NCBI GenBank assembly: GCA_963662175.1
Contig: OY759221.1
Span: 29,747,027 to 29,811,026 of the forward strand
From: Aradus depressus
Lineage: Eukaryota > Arthropoda > Insecta > Hemiptera > Aradidae
Direction: 5' to 3'
DNA: 64,000 bases
Shown here: one piece after another, positions 32,152 through 42,264 of the stretch
Position numbering within the stretch: the stretch's first letter is position 1
Layout of the letters: the number at the start of each line of letters is the position of its first letter
Notes under the pieces: generated by a model
Database searches by the model: none
What the model was told of the DNA's origin: nothing
Seen by the model: the letters and a program-made list of their open reading frames with translations, nothing else
Position numbers and translations under genes: made by a program

Positions 32152-32307
32152 ATCTCAAAAACCAATGGCCGTGTGGACCTCCCTGACAAATCGGGCGTGT
32201 ATAATATTATTTGTAAAAATTGTAACTGTTTTTATCTTGGACAAACAGGCCGGAAACTGAAGACTAGAGTGGGGGACACACATACATTTGAGAAAGGGCG
32301 ACTCTGA
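32152..32307 (+). pseudogene. GIY-YIG endonuclease fragment of a PLE
   Basis: The plus frame reads SGVYNIICKNCNCFYLGQTGRKLKTR. This is the complete two-part motif G-V-Y...Y-L-G with the PLE-typical C-x2-C insert between the halves and the downstream Arg. A stop (TGA at 32305) comes shortly after GDTHTFEKGRL, before the region that would hold the catalytic Glu. In intact PLEs this domain sits at the C-terminus of the reverse transcriptase and cuts the target. Here ~50 codons remain, so it is non-functional, but the family call is firm. Confidence 0.85.
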
Positions 32308-32484
32308 ATTCTTCGAACACCTACAAAGCACACGGCTCGGCCTCCTTGATATACAATTTTCGAAAAAATAGGAAGATATTATTGAAAGTATATAATATAA
32401 TAGTATATAAAATAAAATTGTAAATGAATAAAGCAGAGTCCCCCTTCTCAATTCTAGACAAGGGATAGGTTTTTTTTTTTTTTT

Positions 32485-32535
32485 TTGATGATATTTCGGG
32501 ACACTTACACGTCCCTTCTTCTGGTCACTATGAAC
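32485..32535 (-). ncRNA. hammerhead-like motif, core U4 changed (left of palindrome)
   Basis: Minus strand: CAGAAGA (32523-32517), extra A, helix II GGGAC/GTCCC with a longer loop, GAAA (32497-32494), T-A, U-C. Helix I GAC pairs with ATC/GTC. One core base deviates. Confidence 0.5.
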
Positions 32536-32539
32536 CAGA

Positions 32540-32588
32540 ACTCGTTCATAGTGACCAGAAGAAATGTAAGTGTCCCGAAATATCGTAA
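32540..32588 (+). ncRNA. hammerhead-like motif with helix II half deleted
   Basis: Head-to-head partner of the preceding motif: GACCAGAAGAAATG lacks the GGGAC strand, while GTCCCGAAATATCG is kept. Cannot form helix II. Confidence 0.45.
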
Positions 32589-32709
32589 GAAAAAAAAAAA
32601 AAAAAAAAAAAAAGACACCTCTGGAAAAAAACGCCGGAAACAAGCAACAATACAGAAGAGAAGAGAAGCTTAAGAAACACAATATAAAAGTTAAACATGG
32701 TTATTTATT

Positions 32710-32785
32710 TTATAAGAATAACTAGATAATATATTGGACATGGCTAATATGCACCGTATACAAAGCCAAAAAAAAATAAAAAATT
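32710..32785 (+). mobile_element. SINE family 2, tail
   Basis: AATAACTAGATAATATATTGGACATGGCTAATATGCACCGTA followed by an A-rich end matches the 3' parts of copies at 37365 (inverted) and 62080. Confidence 0.65.
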
Positions 32786-33669
32786 CATACACTCAGTGTT
32801 AAGGTTATTTTTGTTGTATTTTTCAGTCACTTTGGAAAAAATTCACTTATTTTCATCGGTATTTTGTCTGAAAACTTTCCGTACTAAACATTTTTTAAGG
32901 TAGACGTTGTTAAAACGACTCACCTCAGCTTCCCAGTTAGCAGTTTGGACTAGTTAATGATCACTTTCACACGACTGTCACAGGACCCAACCGCTGACAC
33001 AGTGGCTAAGTCTATTTGTGGCTAAATAAATAATCCACACTACAGGTGAGTACTTTACTTCTCTACTGTTTTTGTTAACCAGGCAAGTTCAAAAGTTCAC
33101 AGAGAGAATCACTTTTGTAGTTCAAGTGGAGAATGCACTGAAACCAGGGATGAGCGTATTCGTAATCGAAAATACGAATATATTCACACAAAAAAATTAT
33201 CTATGAATATGAATACGAATATATTAATATTCACCCCTTTGAATATGTTCGTATTTACACTTGTGAATCGCAACCGCGTTTCGCTGACCCTGTCTAGATT
33301 GGAAATGATAAATTCTGCCTTTTTATTAGCCAGAAAATTTTTAAAGTTTTCGATCATGTCCGATGGATGATGTTTTATGTGTGCAAATAAATTCGAATTA
33401 CTTACAATATTTGCTTTAATTTCTTTCGTTTTTGGCGAAATACTTTGGTCGCATTTTAAGCATAAAACTTTCACGGAATTATTTGAACGAATTTCTTCCT
33501 TAATCACTTCTTCATTTGTATTTGCAGGTTTAAAATAAGTTCCATTTAAGGCTGTTCGAATAGACAATCTTAATGTATCAAAAGGGCCACTGTTTTCTGA
33601 AAAAGACTCATGTGAAGACTGGGGATCATCAAATTCGATTATCATCGATTATCGAATTCCACATCAACG

Positions 33670-34011
33670 TGGAGCGAAATACACGACAACAAATTGAAAA
33701 TGATCAAGAGATCTGTAACCAATTGGAAGTCCTCCTATCGGAAGAACAGAAGAGAAGAGGTGTGTATCGCACGACTCAGGATAGGACACAGCCGCCTAAC
33801 TCACGGGTACCTGATCAACAGAGAGGATCCCCCCATCTGTAACGTGCAAATAACAGTCCGCCACATCTTTGAAGATTGTCTTAGATACCGGGGACTCCTG
33901 AAAATACACGACGTTCCTGGGAATGTCTCCGAAGCACTAGGGGATGATAACAATACCATAAACAAAGTAATTAATTTTATTAAAGAAGCTGAACTTACTT
34001 CTAAAATATAA
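33670..34011 (+). pseudogene. LINE protein C-terminus (R1/I-like)
   Basis: Open frame without stop from the insertion point to TAA at 34009-34011. KMIKRSVTNWKSS, then VCIARLRIGHSRLTHGYLI, ICNVQITVRHIFEDC and a tail VINFIKEAELTSKI. The pattern R-L-R-I-G-H-x-R-L-T-H, followed by C...V-x-H-I-x-x-x-C, is the usual last domain of LINEs with an RNase H. Only the last of the expected first cysteine pair is kept. The reverse transcriptase is missing by 5' truncation. Confidence 0.75.
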
Positions 34012-34321
34012 GTAGTAGAAAAAAAAAAAATATAATAATAAATATATAATAATATATATAATAATATATATACGCAAAAAAAAAAAAAAAATGAATAAAA
34101 AAAATAATAATAAAATATATATTAGGTATATAAAAAAAAAATAATAATAATAAAAAAAAAATAAGATTATGCGTATAAAACGACATTTATATATCTACTA
34201 CTAATCATACACAAAACATGTAAATGTTGGTTCCTGAGCCGATATATGTACCTCTAACAAGTGTAAGAAAGACGGGCGTAAATGACCACAGCAGTTGAGC
34301 GTCCTCATTCCCTAATTATTC
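33670..34321 (+). mobile_element. 5'-truncated LINE with 15-bp target duplication
   Basis: Flanked exactly by AATTCCACATCAACG at 33655-33669 and 34322-34336. It encodes the C-terminus of a LINE protein, followed by a long A+T/poly-A-like 3' region (34015-34180) and about 140 bases more. Inserted in the 5' part of the hAT gene and therefore younger. Confidence 0.9.
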
Positions 34322-34959
34322 AATTCCACATCAACGGATATTTCATTTACTGCGTCACTCATTTTTTTTTTATAATTTTTTTACACTTTTTTAAAAGTTT
34401 ATTAGCACGAACTTGGACTCGGATCGGTAAGAAGTCAAGAATCGAACTGAACACTTTAAAAATAATTGAATCTACGTATATATTTTTAGGATTAGGTGAG
34501 TGAAGAGATTAAGTATACACAGAAACAGCAATAACAAACGTGAGTCATCGCATTGTAAACAAAACGAATATTTACTTATTTTATTTTCCAATAATATCCT
34601 GCTTTTAAATTAGACACTTCACAAAACGTTTGAACGGACAATTTTTTTTTTTTGAATCGTTTAAAATTGTTTAAGTCCTTACGGTCCGAAGTGTAAAAAT
34701 CCTACCCCTAGAATACGGTAATCTTATGGGTTTATAACGAGTAGTAATGAGTGATACCATGTGAAATTCGATTATCGTTCATCATATTCACAAATCTGCA
34801 TACGATATTTTTATCGTATTAAAAGCATTAAACTTTATAGGAATATATGAACACAACTGCATTCAATAAATCAAAAAGTCAGTTCACATCGTCTTCACTT
34901 CGACGAAAATATATCTACCCTCCATTAATCATAACTTTTTTTTTTTTTTTTTAACAAAA

Positions 34960-35480
34960 TCTGATATCTAGGCCTCATACTCGACAAACGACTAATTTGG
35001 AATCCTGACATGAGACTGAAAAGTCAAGAAATGAAGAGACGTGGCAAACTGTTACTAAGACTACTAGACAACAGATCTAAATTAGCTTTCAAAACAAAAC
35101 GTCTTATACACAACGCAGTACTCAAACCTATGTGGACTTGAACTCTGGGGTTCTGTCAAGGCTTCTAATCTCCAGCGCATCCAATCCAAAATCCATCGTA
35201 CAATAGCCAATTACCTCTTCACACTGACCTTAACATACCTTTTGTCACCGAAGTTGCTAAGTCCAAGTGTTAAAATTATTTTCCTATCTTCCTGTTTTCA
35301 CAATAATTCTGTAGTCCTTCCCCTTTGTTCTGCCACACTTCCCTAACGATGGCTTAAGCGCCAATGGCCTAGATACCTTTGCAGCAGCAGTTACAGTGAC
35401 AGTGATTAGTTTCGAATAAGAGTAACTCAGTGACTAGGGAGTATCACCATTTAGTTACACAGGTTGTAAAATAAAGTAGT
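34960..35480 (+). pseudogene. jockey-type LINE remnant with 3' tail
   Basis: LDKRLIWNPDMRLKSQ...GKLLLRLLDNRSKLAFKTKRLI...AVLKPMW is the thumb part of a jockey-type reverse transcriptase, then broken by stops. The 3' part has TTCTGCCACACTTCCC, AGCGCCAATGGCCTAG and CAGTGACTAGGGAGTATCACC, the common tail of this family. Parallel to 39000-39480. Confidence 0.75.
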
Positions 35481-35572
35481 CTCGGACAACTCGAAAGACG
35501 GATAGCAAAAATTAATAAAATCTGTGAGAGCTCAGACTATTTTTTTTTTACATCCTGTGAAATAATCACCCC
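35480..35572 (+). mobile_element. Penelope-like element end fragment
   Basis: CAACTCGAAAGACGGATAGC...TTAATAAAATCTGTGAGAG...CATCCTGTGAAATAA is the 3' flank of the GCCGGC-family hammerhead (compare 53400-53476). The CTGANGA half is lost. Confidence 0.6.
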
Positions 35573-35726
35573 TCACTACCTCAGGCAGCTTCATATTTTC
35601 ATATTAAATTATTAGTTAATTATATGTCAATGATATATATTTCAAACGAAAACAGAATTACAAATGGCTGATCTGGTCTCTATCTAGGTTATAATAATAA
35701 TTACAATAATTACTTAATTAATTAGA

Positions 35727-35943
35727 CACATGCCCGGGCTTTAACTACGAGGTCATACGCCATGAGCCCGACTCCACTATAGGAATAGTATATTTTGCCT
35801 ACGTGAGTCATCTAGGATAGTTGTCGAGTACCTGACATCGCAGAGGCTCGAGACCATTTCTCAAAGTTGTTTTACTTTCCAGATAAAAAACCTAAAGAAC
35901 TCGGCCGGTCTCGAACCCGCGATCTTGAGCTACCGACGCCCTT
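35727..35943 (-). mobile_element. SINE family 1, internally deleted
   Basis: Minus strand head AAAGGGCGTCGGTAGCTC, shortened between boxes A and B, box B GGGTTCGAGACCGG, body and tail to GCCCGGGCATGTGTC. Confidence 0.8.
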
Positions 35944-35999
35944 TATATATTTATGATATTAGATATTGTGTATTGAGTTTTCAACGAAATTTCATGTTT

Positions 36000-36746
36000 T
36001 CAGCGAAACTTTAACTTGTTCAAACAGTCCTAGTACGCTTCTTTTGTAATGTCCTTCAGCTGCTTCATCGCAATTCGCCTTAATCTCGGGAATCGTCTCA
36101 AATCTTCTTCCTTATCAGAGTCTTTTAAAGTTTGGGGAACAAGAAAAAGTCACAAGGAGCAAGGTCAGGTGAGTAGGGGGGGGAAGAATAGTGATCGAGT
36201 GTTTGGCGAAAAACTTACGAGTTCTGAGGGCTGAATTTCGCAGCAACGCGATGCATATTCAATTTTTCGATCAAAAACTCGTGACAAGATCCATCTGATA
36301 TCCCACACTGTTCAGCAAGCTCCCTGATGGTCAGACGTCGATTTGCCCGCACCAGGATGTTGATTTTGTTGAAATATGGGTCGTCAGTTGACGTGGAAGG
36401 ACGTCCAGGAGGCTCATCGTCTTCAATCCACTGTCGACCACCCTTAAAACGTCCATGCCACTTGAAACATGCCGTATGCTTCATAGCAACATCACCGTAA
36501 GCCGTGTTGAGCATAGCAAATGTTTCAGTCGCAGATTTTCCAAGTTTAACACAAAATGTCACTGAAGAAATCGCACTTCACTGAAAACCGCGTAGCTAAT
36601 CAACAAATGAAGATATCTGCAAGCGGGAAACAGCGTTATCATCAGCTAATCTGTACAAATCTAGTGTGACACCAAGCGGATTCCTCTGGAACTAACTGGA
36701 GCCGCGCACTTCAAACCGTCCGCGTATTTTTTGAACAGATCTCGTA
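36000..36746 (-). mobile_element. mariner element relic
   Basis: Right end (5' in element sense) TACGAGATCTGTTCAAAAAA at 36746-36727 is a mariner terminal repeat. The transposase gene follows on the minus strand with a large internal deletion. The left terminus is not recognisable near 35950-36000. Confidence 0.8.
36020..36562 (-). pseudogene. mariner transposase, internally deleted
   Basis: The frame 36562-36215 reads CVKLGKSATETFAMLNTAYGD, HTACFKWHGRFKGGR, DDEPPGRPSTS and RRLTIRELAEQCGISDGSCHEFL. These are the two helix-turn-helix DNA-binding parts of mariner transposases, including the W-x-x-R-F and GRP linker motifs. At about 36225 the frame jumps. In a shifted frame FFAKHSITILPPPYSPDLAPCDFFLFPKL gives the region of the third catalytic Asp. 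The stretch holding the first two catalytic Asp residues is gone. After the last motif the frame is full of stops. Non-functional. Confidence 0.85.
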
Positions 36747-37364
36747 CTGTCAAAAAAAGGAAAAAGAAGACATCTCTGGAAAGAAATGTAGAAAAAAATC
36801 AAAATCCCAGAAAAGTTTATTAAATGTATTATTTTTTCTTTTATTTGTAATTGAACTTAAATTAAACTGTCTAAATTGGTGAGGGGTGTCTTTCTGTTAT
36901 GAGGAACTGTTTTCGACTCTCCGTAGAACTGTGTGAACCTAATGGCCCATGAAATCAGAGATATGGGTCACCTCCGACATGCGATCCCGCCCCATTCTCG
37001 GCTAATCACCAGGATGTCTTCCCACAAATGAACTTTTTTTTATACTTCTTTAGGGGGCTTCACAAGTCCTTCGTGAGTCTCTTACAGTAATTACCTTTCA
37101 GGACTTTTACCATCTTCCCTGTTAATTGAGCCAGTCGTTGAAAGTTAGTTGTCTTCCAGATCCGGAACCTAAATGGAGTTGCAACTCTTTTTAATGTCTT
37201 TCAAACATTTTCCACTCCTTCCACTCTTTTTACTATCTAGCTACTCAGAAGTATAGAGGAAGTGTGAGTGATGCGGTACTCACGGGAATCAATGTGTAAA
37301 CATCTGCTTTATTATCAAAAATTTGCTATCGTGCACTGATTTTAATAATTTTTTTTTTTTTTTT
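36747..37364. other. no gene; short PLE-tail fragment
   Basis: 36755-36835 (GAAGACATCTCTGGAAAGAAATG) resembles the right tail of the GTCCC-family PLE (38255-38330). The remainder has no recognisable feature. Confidence 0.45.
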
Positions 37365-37550
37365 GCTTTATGTACGATGCATATTAGCCATTTCAATGTG
37401 TTATCTAGTTATTTACGACATCCTTGGCCCCGGGAGGGAGTTCTAACTACGAAATAAAACTCACTCCCTGATGGGATTCGAACCCGCAAACCATGGGAAA
37501 CCATGCGACCAAAGCCCTACGCTTTAGTCCGCACGGCCACCATGGCCCCC
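37365..37550 (-). mobile_element. SINE family 2, near full length
   Basis: Minus strand: GGGGGCCATGGTGGCCGTGC (box A region), then CATGGTTTGCGGGTTCGAAT (box B), GGGAGTGAGTTTTATTTCG, CTCCCGGGGCCAAGGATGTC, and the 3' end AACTAGATAACAC...GCTAATATGCATCGTACATA with an A-rich tail on the minus strand. Confidence 0.85.
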
Positions 37551-38023
37551 GAAAAAAAAAAAAATAAAAAAAATTTGTTTTATAATGTTACAATAAGAAA
37601 TGTAGTATGAGGAATTGAACTTTCAACTTTATTGTTCTTCAATTTCTTTTATACATAAAATTATCATTATTAGCGAGCTGGGTTTATGAAGCTCTTCCTT
37701 AGGCGACTCATGTATTTCGTTGTACTCGTATTCCTCCTAAACCCCTTTACCGATCACATTGAAATTTACCACGATGGTAGTGGACACGGTGACGATGGTT
37801 TACTACTAAAAAAATCTGAAATCGAGCATACCACGGAGGAATAATCACCGAAAAACGAAATCCCCATTGAAATCAATTGAGACAAAATTTTCGTGCAAAA
37901 TTGAATTTTTCGATTTCAAATGTAAAAATCCGGGCGAAGCCCTTTTCGGTTTACCATCAGACACCACTTTTTTTTAGCCGTTTTTTTCAGTGTTCTAACT
38001 TACAAACTTCGACTTTTTTCCGA
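37551..38023. other. no gene recognised
   Basis: A-rich stretch at the SINE edge, then ordinary sequence. 37750-37870 has no known motif. Confidence 0.4.
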
Positions 38024-38084
38024 TAAAAATATTCTTCAACATACAAAGAACACAATGTGATCTTTGTATGTTGAAGAATATTTA
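38024..38084. repeat. short inverted repeat, 23-bp arms
   Basis: AAATATTCTTCAACATACAAAG is mirrored by CTTTGTATGTTGAAGAATATT with an ~11-base loop. Could extrude as a cruciform; no surrounding element identified. Confidence 0.7.
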
Positions 38085-38194
38085 TATATTTATTCTTTAT
38101 ATTAATACTTTAAATAGATTTCAATTGAATTCAATGGATTTTTTCTAGCCTTTTTGCAGACAACAACAGCTGTTTTTGCACAATTGCATTGAAA

Positions 38195-38330
38195 GGTTCA
38201 TAGTGACCAGAAGAAGGGACGTGTAAGTGTCCCGAAATATCGTCCAAAAAAATAAGAAGACACCTCTGGAAAAAAATGCCGGAAACAACCAACAGTGGAA
38301 CATCCCAGAGAAGTTTAAGAAACAAATTGC
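38195..38330 (+). mobile_element. Penelope-like element arm (GTCCC family)
   Basis: Single plus-strand arm: TTCATAGTGACCAGAAG through AAGAAGACACCTCTGGAAAA and ATGCCGGAAACAACCAAC. Same as the arms of the element at 31910-32690. Confidence 0.75.
38198..38248 (+). ncRNA. hammerhead-like motif, core U4 changed
   Basis: CAGAAGA at 38208-38214, extra A, helix II GGGAC...GTCCC (5 bp or more), GAAA at 38234-38237, TA, U-C, then GTCC. Helix I GAC/GTC intact. The single deviation is A in place of U in the first core box. Confidence 0.55.
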
Positions 38331-38884
38331 ATTGAATTATTTTTGCTAACAGCAGAATGTGTTGCACACGTAGTTATATTTTTTTAGGTTTACATTATTT
38401 TGTCTTACCATAAATTTTATTTATTGTGACAAATTTAAGCTATCGAAGCATCTCAGCCTAAAACTTCGTAATATTGATATTTTAGTTACATTCACTACAA
38501 TGGTAAATATGATCAATAATGTTATATCTAATCATGTTTTTTAGGTTTGTTTTATTGTTATTGGTTTTATTATATATTTACCTTTACATTATTTCATATG
38601 TGACGAAATATATTACTCTTTCTTCGGTGATCACAACATTAAAAGTACCACATAAAAGCACAACATAAAAATTCAAATGCAGTCGAAATATATTACACAC
38701 TTTGTTATTCCATGAACGTAGAAATCCTCAAAAACAGCTGACATCACAGATAAGGAAGTGTGTAGTTGTGTGTGTGGACTGCGCGCGCAACCGTCCGACA
38801 CATATACACATCAACGAGACTTACTCTCTGACGGTCTGACATAGCCCCTGCCAAGAGCTAAGATGTATTCACATCAAAAAAATC
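38331..38884. other. no gene recognised
   Basis: Includes a G+C-richer patch at 38740-38850 (GTGTGTGTGGACTGCGCGCG) without coding features. Confidence 0.4.
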
Positions 38885-38999
38885 GTCGGTGAATCACCGG
38901 CTATGTACTTCCCCAATACGAATTCATCAATTACGTTTTCCCTCTCTTTTCAAAGCCAATCGACCGTTTGCGCTAATACTCGATATATGACACATGGTA
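38885..38999. repeat. ~143-bp family edge with 15-bp palindrome
   Basis: GTCGGTGAATCACCGGC at 38885-38901, then CTATGTACTTCCCCAATACG and CAATCGACCGTTTGCGCTAA. This is the standard opening of the family. Confidence 0.65.
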
Positions 39000-39480
39000 G
39001 CCTAAAGACAAGAAATGAACAGACGATATGAACTGTTACCAAGACTACTAGACAAAAGATCCAAATCAACTTTAAAAACAAAACTACTTATATACAAGGC
39101 AGTACTCAAACCTATGTGGACTTACGGATTTGAACTCTGGGAAGGCTTCCAATCTTCCATCTAAAATATTTACTACAATAGCCAATGCTCCTTATTACAT
39201 CTCCAACTTTTCACATTGAAACTAACTTACTTTTTGCAACTTAACTTGCTAAATCCAAATATAAGAAATTATTTTCCTCCCTGAGTTCTCACAGTAATCC
39301 TCCAGTCCCTGCCCTTAAGAGGGGCCAATGGCCTAGAGACCTTTGCAGCAGCAGTGACAGTGACAGTGATTCGTAATGAGAGCAACTCAGTGTCTAGGGA
39401 GTGTCACCACTGGGTGATTTCTCCCCTCTTGACATTTTGACAATGCCCCATTATACTCTTTTAGCAAATTTGATTATTTT
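39000..39480 (+). pseudogene. jockey-type LINE remnant with 3' tail
   Basis: Encodes pieces of LLPRLLDKRSKSTLKTKLLIYKAVLKPMWTYGFELWE, the thumb of the reverse transcriptase. Then come stops, AATGGCCTAGAGACCTTTGC and AGTGTCACCACTGGGTG of the tail. The ORF is broken in several places. Confidence 0.75.
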
Positions 39481-39604
39481 ATATAACATTTATACAATAG
39501 TAAATACCTATTTGTAATTAAATTTAAAAAAATATTACTAATTTATATATAATTTTAGTAAATTGTTAGTAAATCCTAGTGGTGGGATCAACACGAATAA
39601 AGCT
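39481..39604. other. A+T-rich spacer between two convergent LINE tails
   Basis: Separates the plus-strand tail ending near 39480 from the minus-strand tail starting near 39605. Confidence 0.5.
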
Positions 39605-39965
39605 TTATCGCTTCAAAAAATATTTTTAATTTTATTTTTTATTTTTATTTACAAATAGATACAGCAATATAAAAAATAAATACAACAAGCAAATTTGCTA
39701 AATGAGAGATAATGGCAATGTCAAAATGTCAAGAGGAGAGAAATCAGCCAGTGGTGACACTCCCTAGTCACTAAGTTACTCTCATTTGTAACTAATCACT
39801 GTCACTGTCACTGCTCCTGCAAAGGTCTCTAGGCCATTGACGCTTAAGCCGTCGTTGGCGAAATGTGGCAGAATGGAGGGCACGGACTAGAGGATTATTA
39901 TGGGAACTAATAGAGGAAAATCATTTTTTATACTTGGATTTAGAAACTTCGGTGACAAAAAGTAC
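39605..39965 (-). mobile_element. jockey-type LINE 3' end, opposite orientation
   Basis: Minus-strand tail: TTTTATTTACAAATAGATAC at the outer end, then TGTCAAGAGGAGAGAAATC, TGACACTCCCTAGTCACTAAG and ATGTGGCAGAATGGAGGGC. With 39280-39480 it makes a tail-to-tail pair. Confidence 0.75.
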
Positions 39966-40534
39966 GCTAAGGTAAAGGTAAAGAATTTTGAGTTTTGTTG
40001 AAGACGTAATAAGAAGCATTGGCTATTATAGGAAGAATTTTGGATTGAAAGGATTCCCCAAAGAAAGTGAAATAAATTTCCGAAAGAATTGTACATATTG
40101 AATCGAGCGGCAACCTGCAGGTAACCATAGCATTTGAAGCGACAAAAAATGAAAATAAAATAAATCCAAAATTTACCTCAAAAACATTTTACCGTAGCAT
40201 TGAGCACACTTGAATAATATTTTCATTTTGTATGCAACTAGAATAAACTTGAGTTTTGTGAAATTGAAGTTGAAGTTGAATTTTATCTTTTAGCGCATGA
40301 CTGAGAACCTAGAGTGTATTCAGGATTTAATAGAGTTAATTTTCTGTGGGCTTTCCTGAAAGAGGCCCTAAGTTGAAGTCCAAGTAGAGCTTTATTAAGC
40401 CTTTCAGCTTTAGGCTCTTTTAATACTTGACTCCTGGTTTTATCCCTCCTCAACCGCCGCGCTGCACTCCTCCACAACTTTTAACTCAAGTCTAAAAGAA
40501 TGTAACATCCATGATAGTAAGATGTGGAGATTAG
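39966..40534. other. no gene; more LINE-related sequence
   Basis: 39990-40075 matches 20985-21050, so the LINE fragment may extend this far. A minus-strand basic frame at 40477-40283 (ARRLRRDKTRSQVLKE...) has no motif I can name. Confidence 0.4.
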
Positions 40535-40645
40535 ATTTCTTGTAAAAATAAAATACGTTGTCTTTCCACTGTTTTACTTCCAAACAGAACCGGTTTTCGG
40601 CTCGTCATCATCAGTGGCACATCTATGAATACATATAAAATATAA
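40535..40645 (-). mobile_element. Penelope-like element arm (fourth family)
   Basis: Carries a minus-strand hammerhead motif and flanks GTAAAAATAAAATACGTTGTC and TGAATACATATAAAATAT. No GIY-YIG frame nearby. Confidence 0.5.
40578..40624 (-). ncRNA. hammerhead ribozyme motif with shortened helix II
   Basis: Minus strand: CTGATGA (40614-40608), T, then GACGAGCC, GAAA (40598-40595), palindrome ACCGGT, U-C. CA before the core pairs with TG after the site. The core is complete, but helix II has no convincing stem in this copy. Confidence 0.5.
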
Positions 40646-40789
40646 ATATGGAAAAATAACTAGTGAAAACATTAAAGCATTAGGGTAAAGAGTAACAAAA
40701 TAAAATAACACCCGTATATTGTGGTAGTAAAATGAACACTGCCTAATAGCTCAAAGGGGAGGATTCACTCACTCTATATACGTGCAAAG

Positions 40790-41075
40790 AAGCCACTGGT
40801 AGGCGTGCTAGCCTGTTGAGATCAAAATCGCGGGTTCGAAATCCGGTCGAAGTCCGTAGGTTTTTTATCTGAAAGGTGAAAAAAATCTTGAGCACGTCCC
40901 GGGACATTGTGTGATGGTCTAGACTCTAGAGCCTGTACAATGTCAGGTACTCGTTAAACACCCCTACCCCAGTTAGCTAAACCTAGATAGGCAAAATTTA
41001 GGACTCCTACAGTAGAGTCGGGCTCATGTCCACCAGAGGGACATGGTAGTAGGCGATATAATTTTTCTTCATTCA
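40790..41075 (+). mobile_element. SINE family 1
   Basis: Head with damaged box A (CACTGGTAGGCGTGCTAG), box B GCGGGTTCGAAATCCGG, full body including TGTCAGGTACTCGTTAAAC and TAGGCAAAATTTAGGACTCC, ends near GTAGTAGGCGATATAA. Confidence 0.85.
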
Positions 41076-42250
41076 GTATCCTCAAAGAGAAGATCGCTGG
41101 CCACGAAGAAGAGGACTATCAGGATGCGATGACTGGTTAGTACGTGTGCGAGAGGATTCCTATAGAATGAAAGGTTTCTCGGAATAAATTACAGGAGCAA
41201 ACGTACCAAGAGCAACCTACAAGATTTGATTTGCGTCGGTTATTTCTAGGACGGAGAGTTATCAAGAACAGGACTTCAGACAATGAATTTATTTTGATAA
41301 CGCCAGGAAACGAGACGAAGAACGTTCAACGTTCTTATTTATTTTACGTAACGTTATTATTTAATAGTATAAAAATTCAGAAAAGTATAAAAGATATGAA
41401 ATACGAAAATATTTGGAAAACAATGTTTTCAAGGGGAAAAAAATTCTTTAAATCTCCGATGTAACCGGGTAAAGACAGGGCGACCGCTATATTCAAAGAT
41501 ATAGAAATACGAATGAGGTATAGAAAAAACACAAAATGTTATATAAAAGTTACAAAAAAGTTCAAAAAAATAAAAAACATAAGGTTTTACGTTGTATATG
41601 AAAAGGGATTATGAATTATATTTTATAATGGACAAAATGTATTCAGGGGATCTTGAAACGGGAAAATCCGTTAAAAGCTCGACTTCGGATTTTCGCACGA
41701 TTACAAAATTTCCTTCTTTGAATGCTAAACGACTAAAACAGCTAATTTGAAAGAAAATAGAAACAGATGAACATATGGGTAAACTCAGTAGCTAAAAGGA
41801 TCTTGAGCACGCCCTCTTCCGTAAAAAAACCTAAGTAGGCATAATTTATATAACCTGGGCGTGAATCACAAAGCCATCAACAACAGTAAATCGATATAAT
41901 ATATAGTTCAAATATTAAAATGTTAATAAAACTTTACTCAGAGCATTCTAGATCAACAATGAATACGTGAACAGATCTGTCTGAAAAATAAATGATTCAG
42001 TTTAAAAACACTCCCATATTTTATATTTTCTAAATACTTTTCCTTGTTTGATATTTTATTCCGTAAGGGCAAAGTAACTTTAATAATTAAATTAATTTTA
42101 TTTTTTGTTAGTTTAAAAGTTACTAATAATTAAGAAGGGGAATGATAAAATAAATATTAAACTAAACAGTTCAGCGCTCTTCACGGGAATTTGTTTACAT
42201 GGCTCCGGGAAAAGGATTAAATGAGAGAGAATAACTAATTAATCTGTTCA
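41076..42250. other. no gene recognised
   Basis: A 77-codon plus frame at 41231-41464 shows no known motif. 41740-41870 has a scrap of SINE 1 (GATCTTGAGCACGCCCTCTTCC). A+T-rich otherwise. Confidence 0.4.
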
Positions 42251-42264
42251 AACTAAATACTTGA

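Larger units (their letters stand above)
31910..32690 (+). mobile_element. Penelope-like element (GTCCC family) with inverted ribozyme arms
   Basis: An inverted arm at 31915-32028 carries GGTTGTTTCCGGCATTTTTTTCC and a hammerhead motif. A SINE sits in it at 32035. A GIY-YIG fragment follows at 32152-32307. Then comes a palindrome 32480-32590 with head-to-head hammerhead motifs, and a right tail with CACCTCTGGAAAAAAACGCCGG to 32690. A single-arm relative lies at 38195-38330. The reverse transcriptase is absent. Confidence 0.75.
33184..34362 (-). pseudogene. hAT transposase N-terminal part with BED-type zinc finger
   Basis: Likely start ATG at 34362-34360 (MSDAVNEISVD...), interrupted by the LINE, then continuing from about 33654 down to 33184. 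After a small frameshift it reads IEFDDPQSS and later VKVLCLKCDQSIS and SNSNLFAHIKHHPSDM. The C-x2-C followed about 25 residues later by L-x-x-H-x-x-x-H is the BED/C2H2 DNA-binding finger of hAT transposases. The last ~30 codons are translated terminal repeat (NTNIF...), so the frame has been joined to the element end by deletion. No catalytic residues remain. Confidence 0.7.
33147..34885 (-). mobile_element. hAT element with BED-finger gene, split by a LINE
   Basis: The left terminus CAGGGATGAGCGTATTCG is the same inverted repeat as in the element at 4208-5210, and 34560-34885 matches its interior in opposite orientation. The gene for the N-terminal part of the transposase runs on the minus strand from 34362. 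The far terminus beyond 34885 is lost. A 5'-truncated LINE (33670-34321) sits in the gene. The rest of the transposase (catalytic domain) has been deleted between the BED region and the left terminus. Confidence 0.75.

Noticed and set aside
32155..32682. 175-codon minus-strand ORF
   Set aside because: Antisense to the GIY-YIG fragment and across poly-T runs; no motif.
33998..34190. Minus-strand ORF rich in Phe, Ile and Tyr (34186-34001)
   Set aside because: Translation of the A+T-rich LINE tail; low complexity.
40283..40477. Basic minus-strand ORF of 64 codons
   Set aside because: No family motif and no neighbouring support; left as unassigned sequence.
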